Source: Daphnia carinata
Lineage: Eukaryota > Arthropoda > Branchiopoda > Diplostraca > Daphniidae
Reading direction: 5' to 3'
Length of the DNA stretch: 64,000 nt
Assembly: GCF_022539665.2 (NCBI RefSeq)
Contig: NC_081332.1
Span: 6,228,303-6,292,302 of the forward strand
Shown here: positions 39,241 to 51,052 of the stretch, one piece after another
Position numbering within the stretch: the stretch's first letter is position 1
Layout: each line of letters opens with the position of its first letter
Made by a program: the position numbers and the translations under genes
Notes under the pieces: generated by a model
What the model was told of the DNA's origin: nothing
Databases searched by the model: none
Seen by the model: only the letters and a program-made list of their open reading frames with translations

Positions 39241-42140
39241 TGTTTGTATTTTTCAATGTCGCCCCATGTCTTTTATTTGTGCGTTATTCTGCCCTCCCAA
39301 CTCTGTCACTCCCAAAGTCGTTTTATTTCTTTTTCGCTCTCCCTTCCTATACATATTATACATATACATAAACTATGCCAATAGACCTGTGAAATGAGAT
39401 ATAAGAATACAAGATTAACTCGGACTTGTATAATTTCACAACTAAAAATCACACACGACAAAGAGCGCAATAATGTGCACAGGGGGGGGGGGGGGGGGCG
39501 GACAATGAGGGTAGGAGAGCGAGGGCAATCGGATGGCAGATGAGAAATTTCATTATTTGGCGACAAGGGCGGGGGGGGGGGGAGGTTGGATTTTCTTTTT
39601 AAAACACAATAAGGTCCTGTCGACGAGATGAATAATATATATGGGTGACGGCGGTAACGGAAAAAGACGAGACAAACCAACCCCTACGCGCGCGGCCCAA
39701 TGACAGCATGAATTAGCGCTGCGATTGTGTGCTGGGCTTGGTGCGAACGCGCGAGGAATTCCTTCCGTGATTGCTGCCTGCCGACCAGCCAGTTCGTCTG
39801 GCTCTTTATAAAAAAAAAAAAAAAAAGGACCGGCTGCTAGACGTCATTCTTCGTATAGAACATTTGGCACACAAACGATGATGGCGTCATCGTGGATCCG
39901 TCAAAGGAGGACCCCGCGCCATGACTGCCGTTGAATATTATTTGAAAAACAAAAAAATTAAAAAAACGGAGTGGAGGAGGAAGCAAAAATTCCGCGAGTC
40001 TTCTCCCCCGATGGGACCATCCGTTGGTTGACGACTCAATCGCAACTACTAACCCCCCTAGCACGCCGGAAGAAGTGCCGGTCGCTTTTCAAGTTGATGG
40101 AACGTTGAAAATGTTCTATAACTCTTCTTCGCTCTGCTCCATGTGTGTCTGGGACGCTGTCTCTCTCTCACTCTCTCTCTCTGTCGTGCGCTGCTGGAAG
40201 TGAATGCGTGTTCGTTCATTTGGCCAGCCATCAAAGAGAAAGGCGTTGACGTGAACATCACCGGCCATTCGTTCGAATCTAATTGAAATACGCATCAACT
40301 ATCCATTATCATACTTTCGCCCATCATCTCGCAAGGCTTGAGTTTCAACGGTGACCTGCTATTCTGTAAAGTGGCGGCTCTCCTTTTGGGCGAGTCTCCC
40401 CATCTTGCAGCGCAGAGACTAGATTACAAAAGCGATGCAATTCCAAAAGGTTTACATTACAACGTCCTGATTGTGAGGCCAAGCGAAATTTCGGGTACAC
40501 TGCCATCTTTACGGGAGGCCTCCTCGTCTTCGTTTTGCCATTCGTTGCATGACTTTCCGATGCATCAAATCCGTTTTGAAAGGTAAAAACTTAACACACA
40601 CACACACACACACGCACACACACACACACACACAAAAAAAAAAGAAAAGGAGGAATAGATGGCGTCGTGCGTCTCGCATTTGACTTCTGCTCGTGTTCGG
40701 CTTCCACAAAACTTCCCATCTCATTTGCATTCAAATCGAAGCACACATCTCCGAAAACGTACCCGATCGCCCGTTGAGGGGGCGCCGCAGATGCGTCTGT
40801 GTGTTTGTTATTGGGGCGTGCTATAGCTTATGCGCGTGCGGTAGTAACAACAACCGAAAAAAACGACACGACCGTTCGAGTTGTGATGCTGTTCAACAAT
40901 TTTTTTTTTTTTTTCTTTCACCGAAAATTCGAAAACGTTAAGAAGAAAGAAGTGTGCACCATCATCATCATCATCGTTTCCAATTGCCTCGCACGCACGC
41001 ACACACACGGAAGGCCCTGTTTCAGCTGCGAAAAAAAAAATAAATAAAAAGGGGCTACTCTACTTGTCCGTATATTCACGTCATATATTTTATATTGTAA
41101 AGACATTGGTGTGGTGTCTACCGGTTGAAATAGAAAAGGGCTTTTTAAGCTCCTATGGGGGACGGTGGCGCGAGCGCGAAGAGAGAGAGAAACGAGAGAG
41201 TAATTAAGATCTCATACGAGATTCCGTCGATTCATCCGACGGCCAACTACGACGGCGGCTTTTTTCCACGTGCAGGAGCCAGCGGCCTCGTACAACTATC
41301 CAGCATCAGCACACAATAGTTTTTGTCGATGATGAATAGAAGTGTGGTTTAGCAGCAGCCGCCCTTTTACCACTCTTTGCCTTATTTTTTTGTTTTTTTA
41401 TTCCCTATTCTATTTTCGGCAGCTTTCGAGCGTCTTAGCGACTCGCGTTAGTCGGCCTGGAAAACTCTCCCAATCTCCCGACACCGTCACCGTTATCTAT
41501 AATAATAAGTACCAAATCATCAAAGAGTCTCTGGCTCTTTCTTGTTCGTTTCTTTTCTTTTCTTTTTTTTTATTTCCCTTCGGGCCTCATTCGTCGATCG
41601 AGGCCCCGCAGTTATCCACTCCACTTCGTTAGAGGCTCTCTAACCGCCAGGTCCTACAAGTAATCATGGAAAAATGTTGTTTCTAGTTTGCTCTCTTTTT
41701 TTTTTTTCAAATTTACAATCGAAAAAAACAAGGCAAAACAACAACTACCCCCTCTGAAAAAAATACGAAAAAAAAAAGTTAATTGCTGTAACCTTAACTT
41801 ATGGGCTTCTAAAGATGTAGGAGATGACGTGTCCGTTCATCATCCATCATCCCTGGTATCGACGAAGAACACATGCTTTTTTCATTTTGATTTTTTTTGT
41901 TTTTTACCTTTTTTTTTCTGGCAAAAAAAAAAGATAAATTAGAGGGATCGTCTTCTTTTTCTTAGAGCCGCAAAGGTACCCATGGCTACGACTACGATCA
42001 CGTTTGTGCCGAACAGCTCTATCCCTTTCTCCGTGACAGATGAGGCTTCGTTTTGGTAAACAACACTTCCTCCCATTATCCCTTATTACGTTTATTTGCA
42101 TCATCGGGACAGTAGAGTACAGATCACCTTGCGAGCACCT

Positions 42141-42182
<42 letters not shown>

Positions 42183-45100
42183 ATTCCAAAGTGTTGTTTA
42201 CAAAAGCAGACAGAAACTGTGTGGGGCTCGATGTTTTGTCGTCTTCAATAAAGAAAACCCAACGACGTGCATTAGGTGAGTCGCACATTGGATGCATTGA
42301 TCTTACATTGAGAACCTAAGGAATCGTGACTAATGTGGTGTGCACTCGTTGCTTTGACTAGGCAAACCAGTTCCACGTATCCATGTAGACAGACAGCATC
42401 CCATGTATTTCGTTGCGTTTCAAGTAAGCATACCGTTCCCCTGATTATTCTCTTCATTTGGACAATCTTTTTTTTTTTTTTTGCGTTGCCCTGACTGGTG
42501 CTAGAATTTGTAAGACGGCGGACATTGACACTCTCCGTATTTCATTCGGTATAGCTATTCATCATGTGTTCCACCTGTTTTATTAGCACTTCATCGGGCG
42601 TTAGATGTAATTAATCGAAACTTTCTGACCAGTTTAAAGAAAAGAAAAACAGAAAAAAGAATTGTTCCTTTAAAATGGATGATGTGCCTGTAATCATCCA
42701 TCATCCCTGGTATCGACGAAGAACCTACTTTTCCTTTGGGATTTTTTTATTTTTCCTTTTTCTTTTCTGGCAAAAAAAAACAGAAAAAAAACGAAAGAAG
42801 ACAAAATAGAGGGATCGTCTTTTTCATTTTTTTTTTTTTTTTGGCCAACGAAGCCGATGTGTGCGGCAAAGGTAGCCACGGCTACAACCCATGTAGTCTT
42901 CGATGCCGGCTCATCACTTCAGCTTGTAGGTTATCTGTTGAACATCACAAACGGAAGGATCTAATTCCCTGCCCTCTCTCTGCCTCTCTTGTTCGTGTTT
43001 CTGAGCAGCCGATTCGGGGTCGATTTTCGAGTTGCTCGGCTCCGTTCAATCAAAACAACAACAAACAGACAACACACGAGGAACTTGAAACGAGATGTGT
43101 GCAAGACGAGGCCCCGAGAAAATTGCGCTTTATGTGTTATCTTAAATGCATAAGAGGCCCCATTTTTACGGATGGCTGCCCTTGACTAACCGGGTGGTTT
43201 CCATCAATTATTCTGCGTTTAAGACAGATGACCATAGGCCAATAGAACAACTTGTCTTATGCATCTTGTACAACAGCGAGACGAGAGGGTAATTGAACAT
43301 TTAGAAAATTGCTTCGAGCTTGTTCTTGGGGGTTTACTTCATCTCTTTTTTTTTTTTTTTTTTTTTTTTCGTTTTAATTTAATGACCTTTCGCTTTGAAA
43401 GTTGTCTCGTACAAGACCAGAGTGTAGTTGCACAGTGACAGGGGTAACAAAGCAATGTCAGTTGGCAATTAAGAACTATGGGAGAGCGAGTTTTTGCCGA
43501 AAAGGAAGAAATATGTCAACGAAATGTTACCGCAACAGTAAAGAAATGCAGGTGTTTTTTTTTTTGTTTTTGCCGCATTTTTTTGTCGTGAGCTGGAAGG
43601 TCTTTTGAACGTGAGAGTTTGACAGTAGCCCGCAGCGGCAGTCCCCCTCCCACCAAAAAGCATTGATCAAAAAAAGGCACGTTTTTTTTTGTTTTTTTTT
43701 TCAAATGATAAGTGACGAAAGTCAAACACTCAGAGCCGGTTCTTTTATTTCTCTCCGTTTCAGGATGTGATGTATAATAACCTTGCATGCCATTCACCAT
43801 TTTCGTGTGGGAATTCAGAGTCAGTTAAAAGCGTAATGAAAAATTTAACAACAACAACAACAACAAAAAAAACAACAGCGAAAGGGAGAGCTGCCGGGGT
43901 TGTTTGGGCGAAACTCAGAAGAGAAACAAAAAACAAAGTCGAGACAGTTGTGAGCACGACGAATGATCAATGAGGTGAGAGCAATTTGGCCAATGCTATC
44001 ACCTTACATTAAGGCTTGTGAAAGCCACGGTTCTTAATTCCTCCCCGCATATGAGCAAAAGGCAAAAGGCTATTTTCACTCTGAACTATTTCAACATTAG
44101 TTCCCTTTGTGCGTGAGAGTGGAACCAAGTGGAGTGAAAAGCTCGTGGAATTATATTAAAAAGTAGGGCGTCTTATCTCGACCGAGCTATCGAGCGTCTA
44201 ATTATTCGTTCCACGGCTTTAGGGCTACCTACCTCTACCGACCGGACGGGCATTTTTTTTTTTTTTTTTTTTTTTTTTTTAGTTGGCCTAAAGTTGTGAG
44301 ACAGAGCAGCCGCCGGGTACCACTGCATATGCACATGCAGCCCCAAAAAATCTTAAATACTATCGGCCCCTTTTTTTTATCCCTGCGCCAGACTTTTCAA
44401 AGATCTTAAACTGAGATGGCGTGAACGTAATCGGCCCGCCGCTCCTCTTTTTTTCTTCTTCTTTTACAATTGATCACGGTCTCGTTTCAAAAGGCAGCCC
44501 CGGCTCATAGAAACGGGGCCTTTAAAGGCACCGTATTTACGAGGAGAACAGTCCAAGTCAATAGGAGCCCTTCTAGATTTCCAGTCTCTCTAAATAAATA
44601 GATGGGATTTTCGGCGAGCTCTATGGTTTTGGCCGTGGGACAATGTTGATTCAGTTGACTCGAGATGTTATATACGACTCGCCCGTGTGTGTGTGTGTGT
44701 AGCTCACAAGATCTTTGTTGTTAGTAGAGCTTTCGTAGGAAAACACGACACAGCTATTACAGGGGCCAATAGCGAGAGGAGGTCGAACTAATGGGAGCGA
44801 AAACTGGCGAGAAAGTACTCACCCGTCACATCAAGAATGGACATAATTGAACGTTGATGATGGCTAACGGATATGAACGGTCCATACATCAAACAATAGC
44901 CAATGTTGTGACGCAGAGAAGCATGTAATATTTCCGGCGGGCGACGAAAACGATGGCCAAGACTTTCCAGCGGGAAATTCAATCTGCTGCGTTCAGTCTT
45001 TGGTCTTCTTGTACAAGCTCTCGGGGGTGGAGGAAGGTTAATCGAAAAAAGGCCGAAGAAATGGAAGATTTATAGCTTGGAAACTTTTTTTTTTTTTTTT

Positions 45101-48099
45101 TTTTTTTTATTGATCACATGTTAGAAATGGAAAGGGAAGAAGAGAAAAAAAAGCGATGGCCTAAAATAGCGAGATCGCATCAAATGGGAGGAAAAGGAGG
45201 GGCAGGCCAATCGGGACGGAGAGGACCAAACCCAGTCTTTAACTCGATTCCAGTTTCATGCATCCGAGCTGTGATGTGAATCGATCGATCCCGTAAAGAC
45301 CTCACTTCCCCCATCAATAGGCAAGCCCGTTTTTCGCCTCCATTTCTATCCATTCGACACCTCCCTTTGTAAACTGGAGGGAGCCATTTGCGGATGGATA
45401 TAGCAGTGACAGTCTTCTCCCTATCTGAGAGAGCTGGGCAAAAATATATATAAAAAAAAAAAAAAAAGGAGCGTGTGACGAGGCCCGGTGAGAACTAAGG
45501 GTTGAGGTCAAGTCCGACTGCGCATCTGAATTCTTGATGCATTATAAGCACTCTCAGATATCAAAGGGGTTTCCCCCCCCCCCCTTCCCTAACTTTCTTT
45601 CTACTTCCATTCCATTTTCTGGTGCCTTACGCATCTTCCCCCCCCCCCCCCCCACACACACACGGACTGCTGCTCCCGGCTCATCAGTAAAAGCTATCGA
45701 GGACATAATGAGATCCTCTTTAGATCCTTCAGTTCTCTTCTCTTCGTTCGCTTGCGTCCTTGATCCAGCTTTTATGTTTTCCACGTCTATCTAGCTATGC
45801 CAACAGGAGCCCTGGAAATAAAAGCAAAAGAGAGTATCCAGTCGGGGGTGTAGGAGAGCTTCTTCTTTCCACCTCCCCTCCTCCCACACACTGTAAATAC
45901 TAGATTTTCCGTTCTATAGTGATCGACCATTGAGCGCATTATGTCTTCACGTTCATTTTTCCATCTCTTTTCTTTTTTTTTTTTTTTTTTTTATTCTTTC
46001 TTTTTACGAGCAGTATTTATTTGGTACATGTTTCTCTACGTGTGCCTTAATATGCTCGTTTCCTACGTAAAGTGGCAATCCGGAAGAGGAAGACGCCGAC
46101 AGCCAGCAACAGCCGCAAGCACATCCTCAAGCTAATACTCGTTTTCGACGGAAGTTCCTTCGTTTGCCTGCCAGTCAGCTAACTGATGGCTTAGAGGACG
46201 AAATAACGCTAGAATAACACTGTATTATTTATAGCGCAAAACAGCGTGTTTAGGTTCACTGTGTATATTTATCCGTTGTAAGTTTCTTACTCTCTTTTAC
46301 TGATTGCAAGGCCATTTTCGGTGTAATTTGTAGGGGGGGTTGGTAGTCCTCGCGGTGTGAGACTAACAGCGAGAGCAGAAGAGTAGTAAGAGGTTGGCAA
46401 CTGTCTAACTCGTCGCTCCTTAAGTAGGATTCATTGCCAATCGGGCGGCAGTAAATCGTCGAACGGCTGACGCGCTCACCATACGTGCCTCTTTTTCTGA
46501 CGTCGCACATCGTGGGTCTGGACTCCATCCGTCAGCAGCTACATTACTAGCACAATATACACACAGCCCTTACGGAGAGACTCAACTGTACACACCTTTC
46601 GGCTGTTTCGAGCCCCATATATATATGGTAGATATATATACAAGTGCTTTTTGGAGCTCAACTAATCCGACCTCTCTGCTCGATGATAATGGGGCTGTTT
46701 GGGATACACGGAACTCGTCTGACTTTGCTCGCCCTTCTTTTGCTTTTTTCCGCCTATGGATTTTATTTGATTTTCTTCCTCTTTTTGCTTCTTATTTTTA
46801 CGATGCTCGAAATGTCTCTCGTCACTGTCGGCGTGCGAGCTCCTGTTAACGGCCGTCAACATCTTTCAACCCCCTTACCGCCCCTCGTCTTGGTCGCCTT
46901 TGAAAAAAAAAAAAAAATTTTGACGGCATCTGAGATTGTCGCCAACTACCGAGGCAGATTTTTCTTCCTTTTCTTATACTTTTATGCTTCTCTGCTCCTC
47001 ATCCTTGTAAATGGGATGGAGGCCAAAAAATATTGTAATGAGATTCAGCCGCGGCGTGTATGCAAATTGTGCAACCTGCGCGCATCTTCTACTAGGCAGC
47101 GCGTGACGTAGTACAAGATTCGTATTAAATAGCCACCAGTGGGTGGCTGCAAATTTTCAAATGAAAGATTGAAGTGTACTATTTATTTGAATTTTGAATG
47201 AACGAAAAGAAGAAGAAAAAATAAAGGTCAATTTCGGCCTTCGTTTCAGTCAGCGCTGGCTCCTGCTGCCGTGAAGTGATGAACTATCGGCTCGTGCTGT
47301 TTGGAATCCACGCAGATTGTATGCATAAATGATAAGTTTAGATTTCCCTGCGCGTTTCTGTCGTCAAGCACAATATCGCGCTCGGCTCACATCTGGGGCG
47401 TTTTCTGAACACCACAGCTAAAGTAAAGCAACAACAGATTTCTTCATATCTATTTTGACATTCCGTACACAGTCACAAATAGGATAAGTAATATGGGCCG
47501 CCTGTTCTGGCAGTGTGTTTGCTGTCAGACCTTACAATCTAACGTGGCGAAGGACATATATGCGACATGTTGCCGTGCTAGATCAACCAGCCATTGGGGA
47601 ATCGGTGAATGAATTTATCAAGCTCTTGAACCGATCAAGTCATTTATTCTATGCCATCTGTTCGCAGCCATAGTATTGGTCGACATATTTGACAGGCATT
47701 GGCTGCCCTGTATAAATGCAGCATAAAAGAAAGATGTGGTATGGGGGGGAGGTAGTCTTGGCCTTGCAGACCCGTACAATAATGCAGAACTGAGTCGTTG
47801 GAATTAGCCATCTGGTTACGAATGCTATTGATTATTGAAAAGAGCGAGCGAGAAGGGGAGCGAGAAGTCACAACATTAGCGATGAGAGGAACTTGATTAC
47901 CCAATGGCTGTCGAATTGACTCGTAACAATAAAGACAATTTGCGACGGATGGCATAAATTTCCTTAACTTTTTTGGTCGTCGTATCGTTCTTAAGCAGTT
48001 TTTTTTTTTTTTTTTTTTTTTAATCTGCCATTTGCGATTGCGTTCGCCAAAATGTTTGTCAACTTAGTTGCTACAGTTCGTACCATTACTGTAATACGG
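39241..48099. other. Intergenic region without a convincing gene
   Basis: The open frames here are short or hydrophobic by composition, for example 46644-47111, whose first ATG is at about 46684. No domain was recognised. The region holds G16 near 39483, (CA)n at 40593-40632, T34 at 42147-42180, a T run of about 30 at 44251-44280 and a direct repeat pair at 41.8/42.7 kb. A minus-strand frame ending at a good donor (about 44,820) is a weak exon candidate only. Confidence 0.5.
41840..42886. repeat. Diverged direct duplication, 854 bp apart
   Basis: Copy 1 (about 41840-41990) and copy 2 (about 42694-42886) share, in the same order, TCATCCATCATCCCTGG, TATCGACGAAGAAC, a TTTTCTGGCAAAAAAAA stretch, AGAGGGATCGTCTT and CAAAGGTA(C/G)CCA(T/C)GGCTAC. 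They differ by insertions and homopolymer length. I cannot tell a coding from a non-coding origin. Confidence 0.75.
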
Positions 48100-48265
48100 T
48101 ATGGCAATCCGTTTTACCCCCAAAAAAAAAAAAAAAATATCGGCCTTTTTTTCTATTTCACTGCTACCGCCATCTATCGGTTGGTAGGAGTAAAACAGAA
48201 AGTAAGGCTGATATTTATATTTTATAGGGGGGGGGGGGGGTGGGAGGAAAACGGGTTGCCATACA
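48100..48265. mobile_element. MITE-like element with TATGGCAATCCGTTTT ends
   Basis: The left end TATGGCAATCCGTTTTAC and the right end AAAACGGGTTGCCATA are inverted repeats about 166 bp apart. The interior has an A15 run, a G14 run and the string GCCATCTATCGG, and no coding capacity. Related ends occur near 53283 (inverted) and at 63892 and 63964. The target-site duplication is not resolved. Confidence 0.65.
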
Positions 48266-48276
48266 TTGCATCAGAC

Positions 48277-48627
48277 CATGGCCTACTATAATAACGGCCA
48301 GCAAGCGCGCAATACCCCCTGCGCCTAAAACTGAATTGCCAGAGGGGCCTAATACCCCAAATCGAAGTGCACTTTCTACAGCTTCATACCACCCATTCCA
48401 ATTTCTTTTACTTTTTCCACTGATTGGCAATGGTGGAGAGGTACTACTGTCGTAGTACCTCAAACAGAATTCCACTTTCCACTGGTTTTTCCACTCATTT
48501 CAATTCTGTATTAGTTACCAAACAGTGGAAAGTGGAGCTCGGTTTGGGGTATTAGGCCCCTCTGGCAATTTAGTATTAGGCGCAGGGGGTATTGCGCGGT
48601 TGCTGGCCGTTATTATAGTAGGCCATG
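48277..48627. mobile_element. Fold-back element, 351 bp, with arms of about 90 bp
   Basis: The left arm (48277 to about 48365) starts CATGGCCTACTATAATAA. The right arm (about 48540-48627) is its near-exact complement, ending TTATTATAGTAGGCCATG. Blocks GCGCAATACCCCCTGCG and GAGGGGCCTAATACCCC are shared with only a few substitutions. About 170 bp of non-coding sequence separates the arms. It is probably a non-autonomous fold-back DNA transposon. The ends are palindromic, so the exact boundary is uncertain. Confidence 0.8.
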
Positions 48628-49019
48628 CATCCCATTCGCCAACCCAAGTGTGCATATGTCTTTCTTGGACAATTATTTTATTTTGCTACTATGTTTGGTA
48701 AACTGCAATTATGTCCAATATTTTTGTCTTTGCATTTTAGGTTTCCTCTTAGATGATCTATACCTGATCATGTGTTCTAAAGTGATCTGCTTTCACAGCA
48801 GCTACATTTCTGTGTTCTTTTCCGTTGGTCTATGGTTCTGAATTGAGGCAGGTATATCTATTATGCTATGTCACTAAGTACTATAGGGAAAAGAATAACT
48901 GAAGTTGATTGAGATCTATTCTGATTCTCCTGGTATCCATCTCAACAGGTTTTTATTTGCTTTTCAACACCCATTTCATAGTGGTACATATGGCTTTGAT
49001 TAATATTACCATAAAGACT

Positions 49020-49498
49020 GCTGAAAATGGGTGTGGTACAGAAACCCAGAAATGGCATGAGTTCAACATCAAACATGGATTAGGTACTTCTCGGTTTTTT
49101 GTCTATCGAAAAAGTATTTTTAATGCTATTATTTTGCATTCACAGAATTTTAGCAGGGGATCAAGTCAAATCTGGAAGTGTTACAAGATGGAAGAGTTGG
49201 TCTGTAGTTGTAAAAAACACTGAGAGTGCATTACTGTTAAGGTATAGGGTAAAGTAATAGAGCAATGCAAATTGTCTAATGAGAAGTATCATCTTGTGTT
49301 AATAAATCCGGTACAATCCTCATAGAATCCTTCATAGTTCTGTCACAGCTAGAAGCCTCAAATAATTCTGCTTCTCTTGCTAAAGAACAACTTGTCCTTT
49401 ACGTTCAGAGTGTTGGTGAAGCTGGGTACTTAAATGGCCCTAAAGATGTTTCACTTCGCTGGCATTGCAGTGATGAACATCATACATGGACTCTTTAG
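49020..49498 (+). pseudogene. Left-arm copy of exon pieces of the coiled-coil gene
   Basis: Exon-like blocks at 49020-49083, 49146-49241 and 49338-49498 keep GT/AG borders and match the right-arm blocks read on minus. The first lacks one base relative to the right copy (GCTGAAAAT versus GCTGAAAAAC) and has an in-frame TGA where the right copy has CGA. The right copy has TGA where this one has TGG. The second block reads KSWSVVVKNTESALLLR. The third stays open for 53 codons, but its phase does not join cleanly to the second. The arm lacks the gene's first exons, so it is a truncated, decayed copy. Confidence 0.6.
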
Positions 49499-50630
49499 GT
49501 ATGAAAGGAATTTTCTTGAAAAAATTTTGAATTTATGACGAAGCATTTCTCCTCCTTTTTGCCAACCATGTCTAATCTACAAAAAAAAATTATCCAATAG
49601 GAAAGGATTTTCAGCATACTGGGAACATAACTATCAACAATGCAACATTCCACAGGTGCTATTTTATCATTCAAGAGCCTTATATGTTGATGTTCATCTG
49701 CAATTTGTATGGCCTTTCCCAAGCTTCTGCCAGAAGTTGAATCTATGAGTCATGTAAGTCACATGAGCAACAATTGAGATGCTTAATGGTGTTGTTTTTC
49801 TTTTCTCAGCATAGGTTAATAGTAACATTGGATCTGAAAAGATTCTTGGTTGGGGCAAGACACTGAATAAATTGTAATGATTGGATGGATGACATGACAT
49901 TTCTATACTTAATTCGGATTCCCGAGACGGTATTTTATATTTTAAAAATTGAAGTGCATATCTGGGCTCCCTTCCTTTCCGTAGCCCCGTTTCCCCTTGA
50001 CTCATAATAAGCCCGTAGGGGGTCATGCCCCTACTGTACGGTATATATAAAAACAACATATACCGAGGTTTGGAGGGCTCTGGCCGGAAAGGGGACGTGG
50101 GGGTCCGCTTAGTCCGATGATGTATTCACGGAGGGCGAAGTGGCTACCCACAAATCCGAACTAAAGGTTAATCGCTCCTGTAAAAATGTTCCAAATCTTC
50201 AGCTCTTCTTCCGGCTTCTCTTAGCCAATCACCGGGTAATCTCCCCGGTGGGTCAACAAGGCAGTGTCTCCCCCTGCCTGGGTTGACGGCAACTTTTGAA
50301 AGGGCTATTATGCCTTTTTAAAGTTGCAAAAATAATTGTAATGTGCAGAGAATTGTTAATAAAATTTTTTTTATAAAATTTTTTTTGAAAAATTTGTTTC
50401 TTTCATTGTCTGTGTTAGCTGTATTCACACATTACATTTATCAACTTTTTTTTTTCTTTGCTTTATTTGTTTTTGTCACCTTTGATGGTAAGCATTGTAT
50501 CCATTGGTTTATCATTTATCTGTAAGTATTCAATTATTATTTATTACACTCTTTGAATTCTTCAACTTAGATTCAAGGAACAACGTGTAGTATCTGGATA
50601 TTTTTTGAAGTAATTTTGTATTTTATTTTA

Positions 50631-50696
50631 CCCGTATGGGAACCGATCCCCAGACATTCAGCGTGCAACGCCGATGCTCTAAAATTGAGCTACGAG
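50631..50696 (-). pseudogene. tRNA-Ala(TGC)-like sequence
   Basis: Read on minus, it has a six-pair acceptor stem (CTCGTA with TACGGG), a D arm (GCTC...GAGC), a five-pair anticodon stem (TCGGC/GCTGA) around loop GTTGCAC, and a T arm TGGGG/TCCCA with a six-base instead of seven-base loop. It is probably a tRNA pseudogene or the head of a tRNA-derived SINE. It lies in the spacer of the large inverted repeat. Confidence 0.5.
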
Positions 50697-50803
50697 ATAT
50701 ATCTAAATATTTTATTATCGCATATTATATGTTATCGTCTAGGATGTTTATGCAGTCTTTCACAACTATATGTTTATCTTTCTATTTCTTTCAATAGGTT
50801 CAA

Positions 50804-50860
50804 AGCTCTGTGGTAGAGGCTTTAGCTGCGATACCTGTTACCCTGGGATCAAACCTCAGT
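50804..50860 (+). pseudogene. Degenerate tRNA-like sequence (A-box and weak B-box)
   Basis: AGCTCTGTGGTAGAGGC resembles a tRNA D arm and A-box. CTGGGATCAAACCTCAG, about 25 bases later, resembles a T arm and B-box. The anticodon arm is not clean. It is the middle one of three tRNA-like pieces in the inverted-repeat spacer. Confidence 0.3.
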
Positions 50861-50988
50861 AGATGTGTAAAAATGAAGTAGAATATATGTAGAAGAGTAT
50901 ATTGCAGAATTGCATTTCAGTTTTATTCTAAGTGTAAATGCAAGTCCACAAGTAACTAGAAAAAAGCCAACTTGACATCATATGATTC

Positions 50989-51052
50989 ATGGCTCATTGG
51001 TAGAGCATCGGAGCGGTATGCCGAACATTCAGGGTTCGATCCCTGGATAATA
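50989..51052 (+). pseudogene. tRNA-like sequence with strong A- and B-boxes
   Basis: TGGCTCATTGGTAGAGC is a good A-box/D arm and GGGTTCGATCCCTGG a good B-box/T arm. The anticodon stem is imperfect (TCGGA with GCCGA) and no acceptor stem forms, so it is not a functional tRNA. An RNA polymerase III promoter or SINE head is possible. It lies next to the inner end of the right arm. Confidence 0.45.

Noticed and set aside
40338-40586. 82-codon plus-strand frame of fairly normal composition
   Set aside because: No ATG context, splice structure or known family supports it, and no neighbouring exon could be linked.
44788-44982. Minus-strand frame ending at a strong donor-like GGGTGAGT
   Set aside because: A single exon candidate without any recognisable similarity or downstream partner exon. 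It could be chance.
46644-47111. Hydrophobic 155-codon frame resembling a membrane protein
   Set aside because: The frame has no ATG until about 46684, its hydrophobicity comes from T-rich sequence, and no domain, splice partner or conserved motif is visible.
49694-50059. 121-codon frame identical in both arms of the inverted repeat
   Set aside because: As a protein it has no recognisable domain. Its presence in both arms follows from their near identity, so conservation is not evidence of coding.
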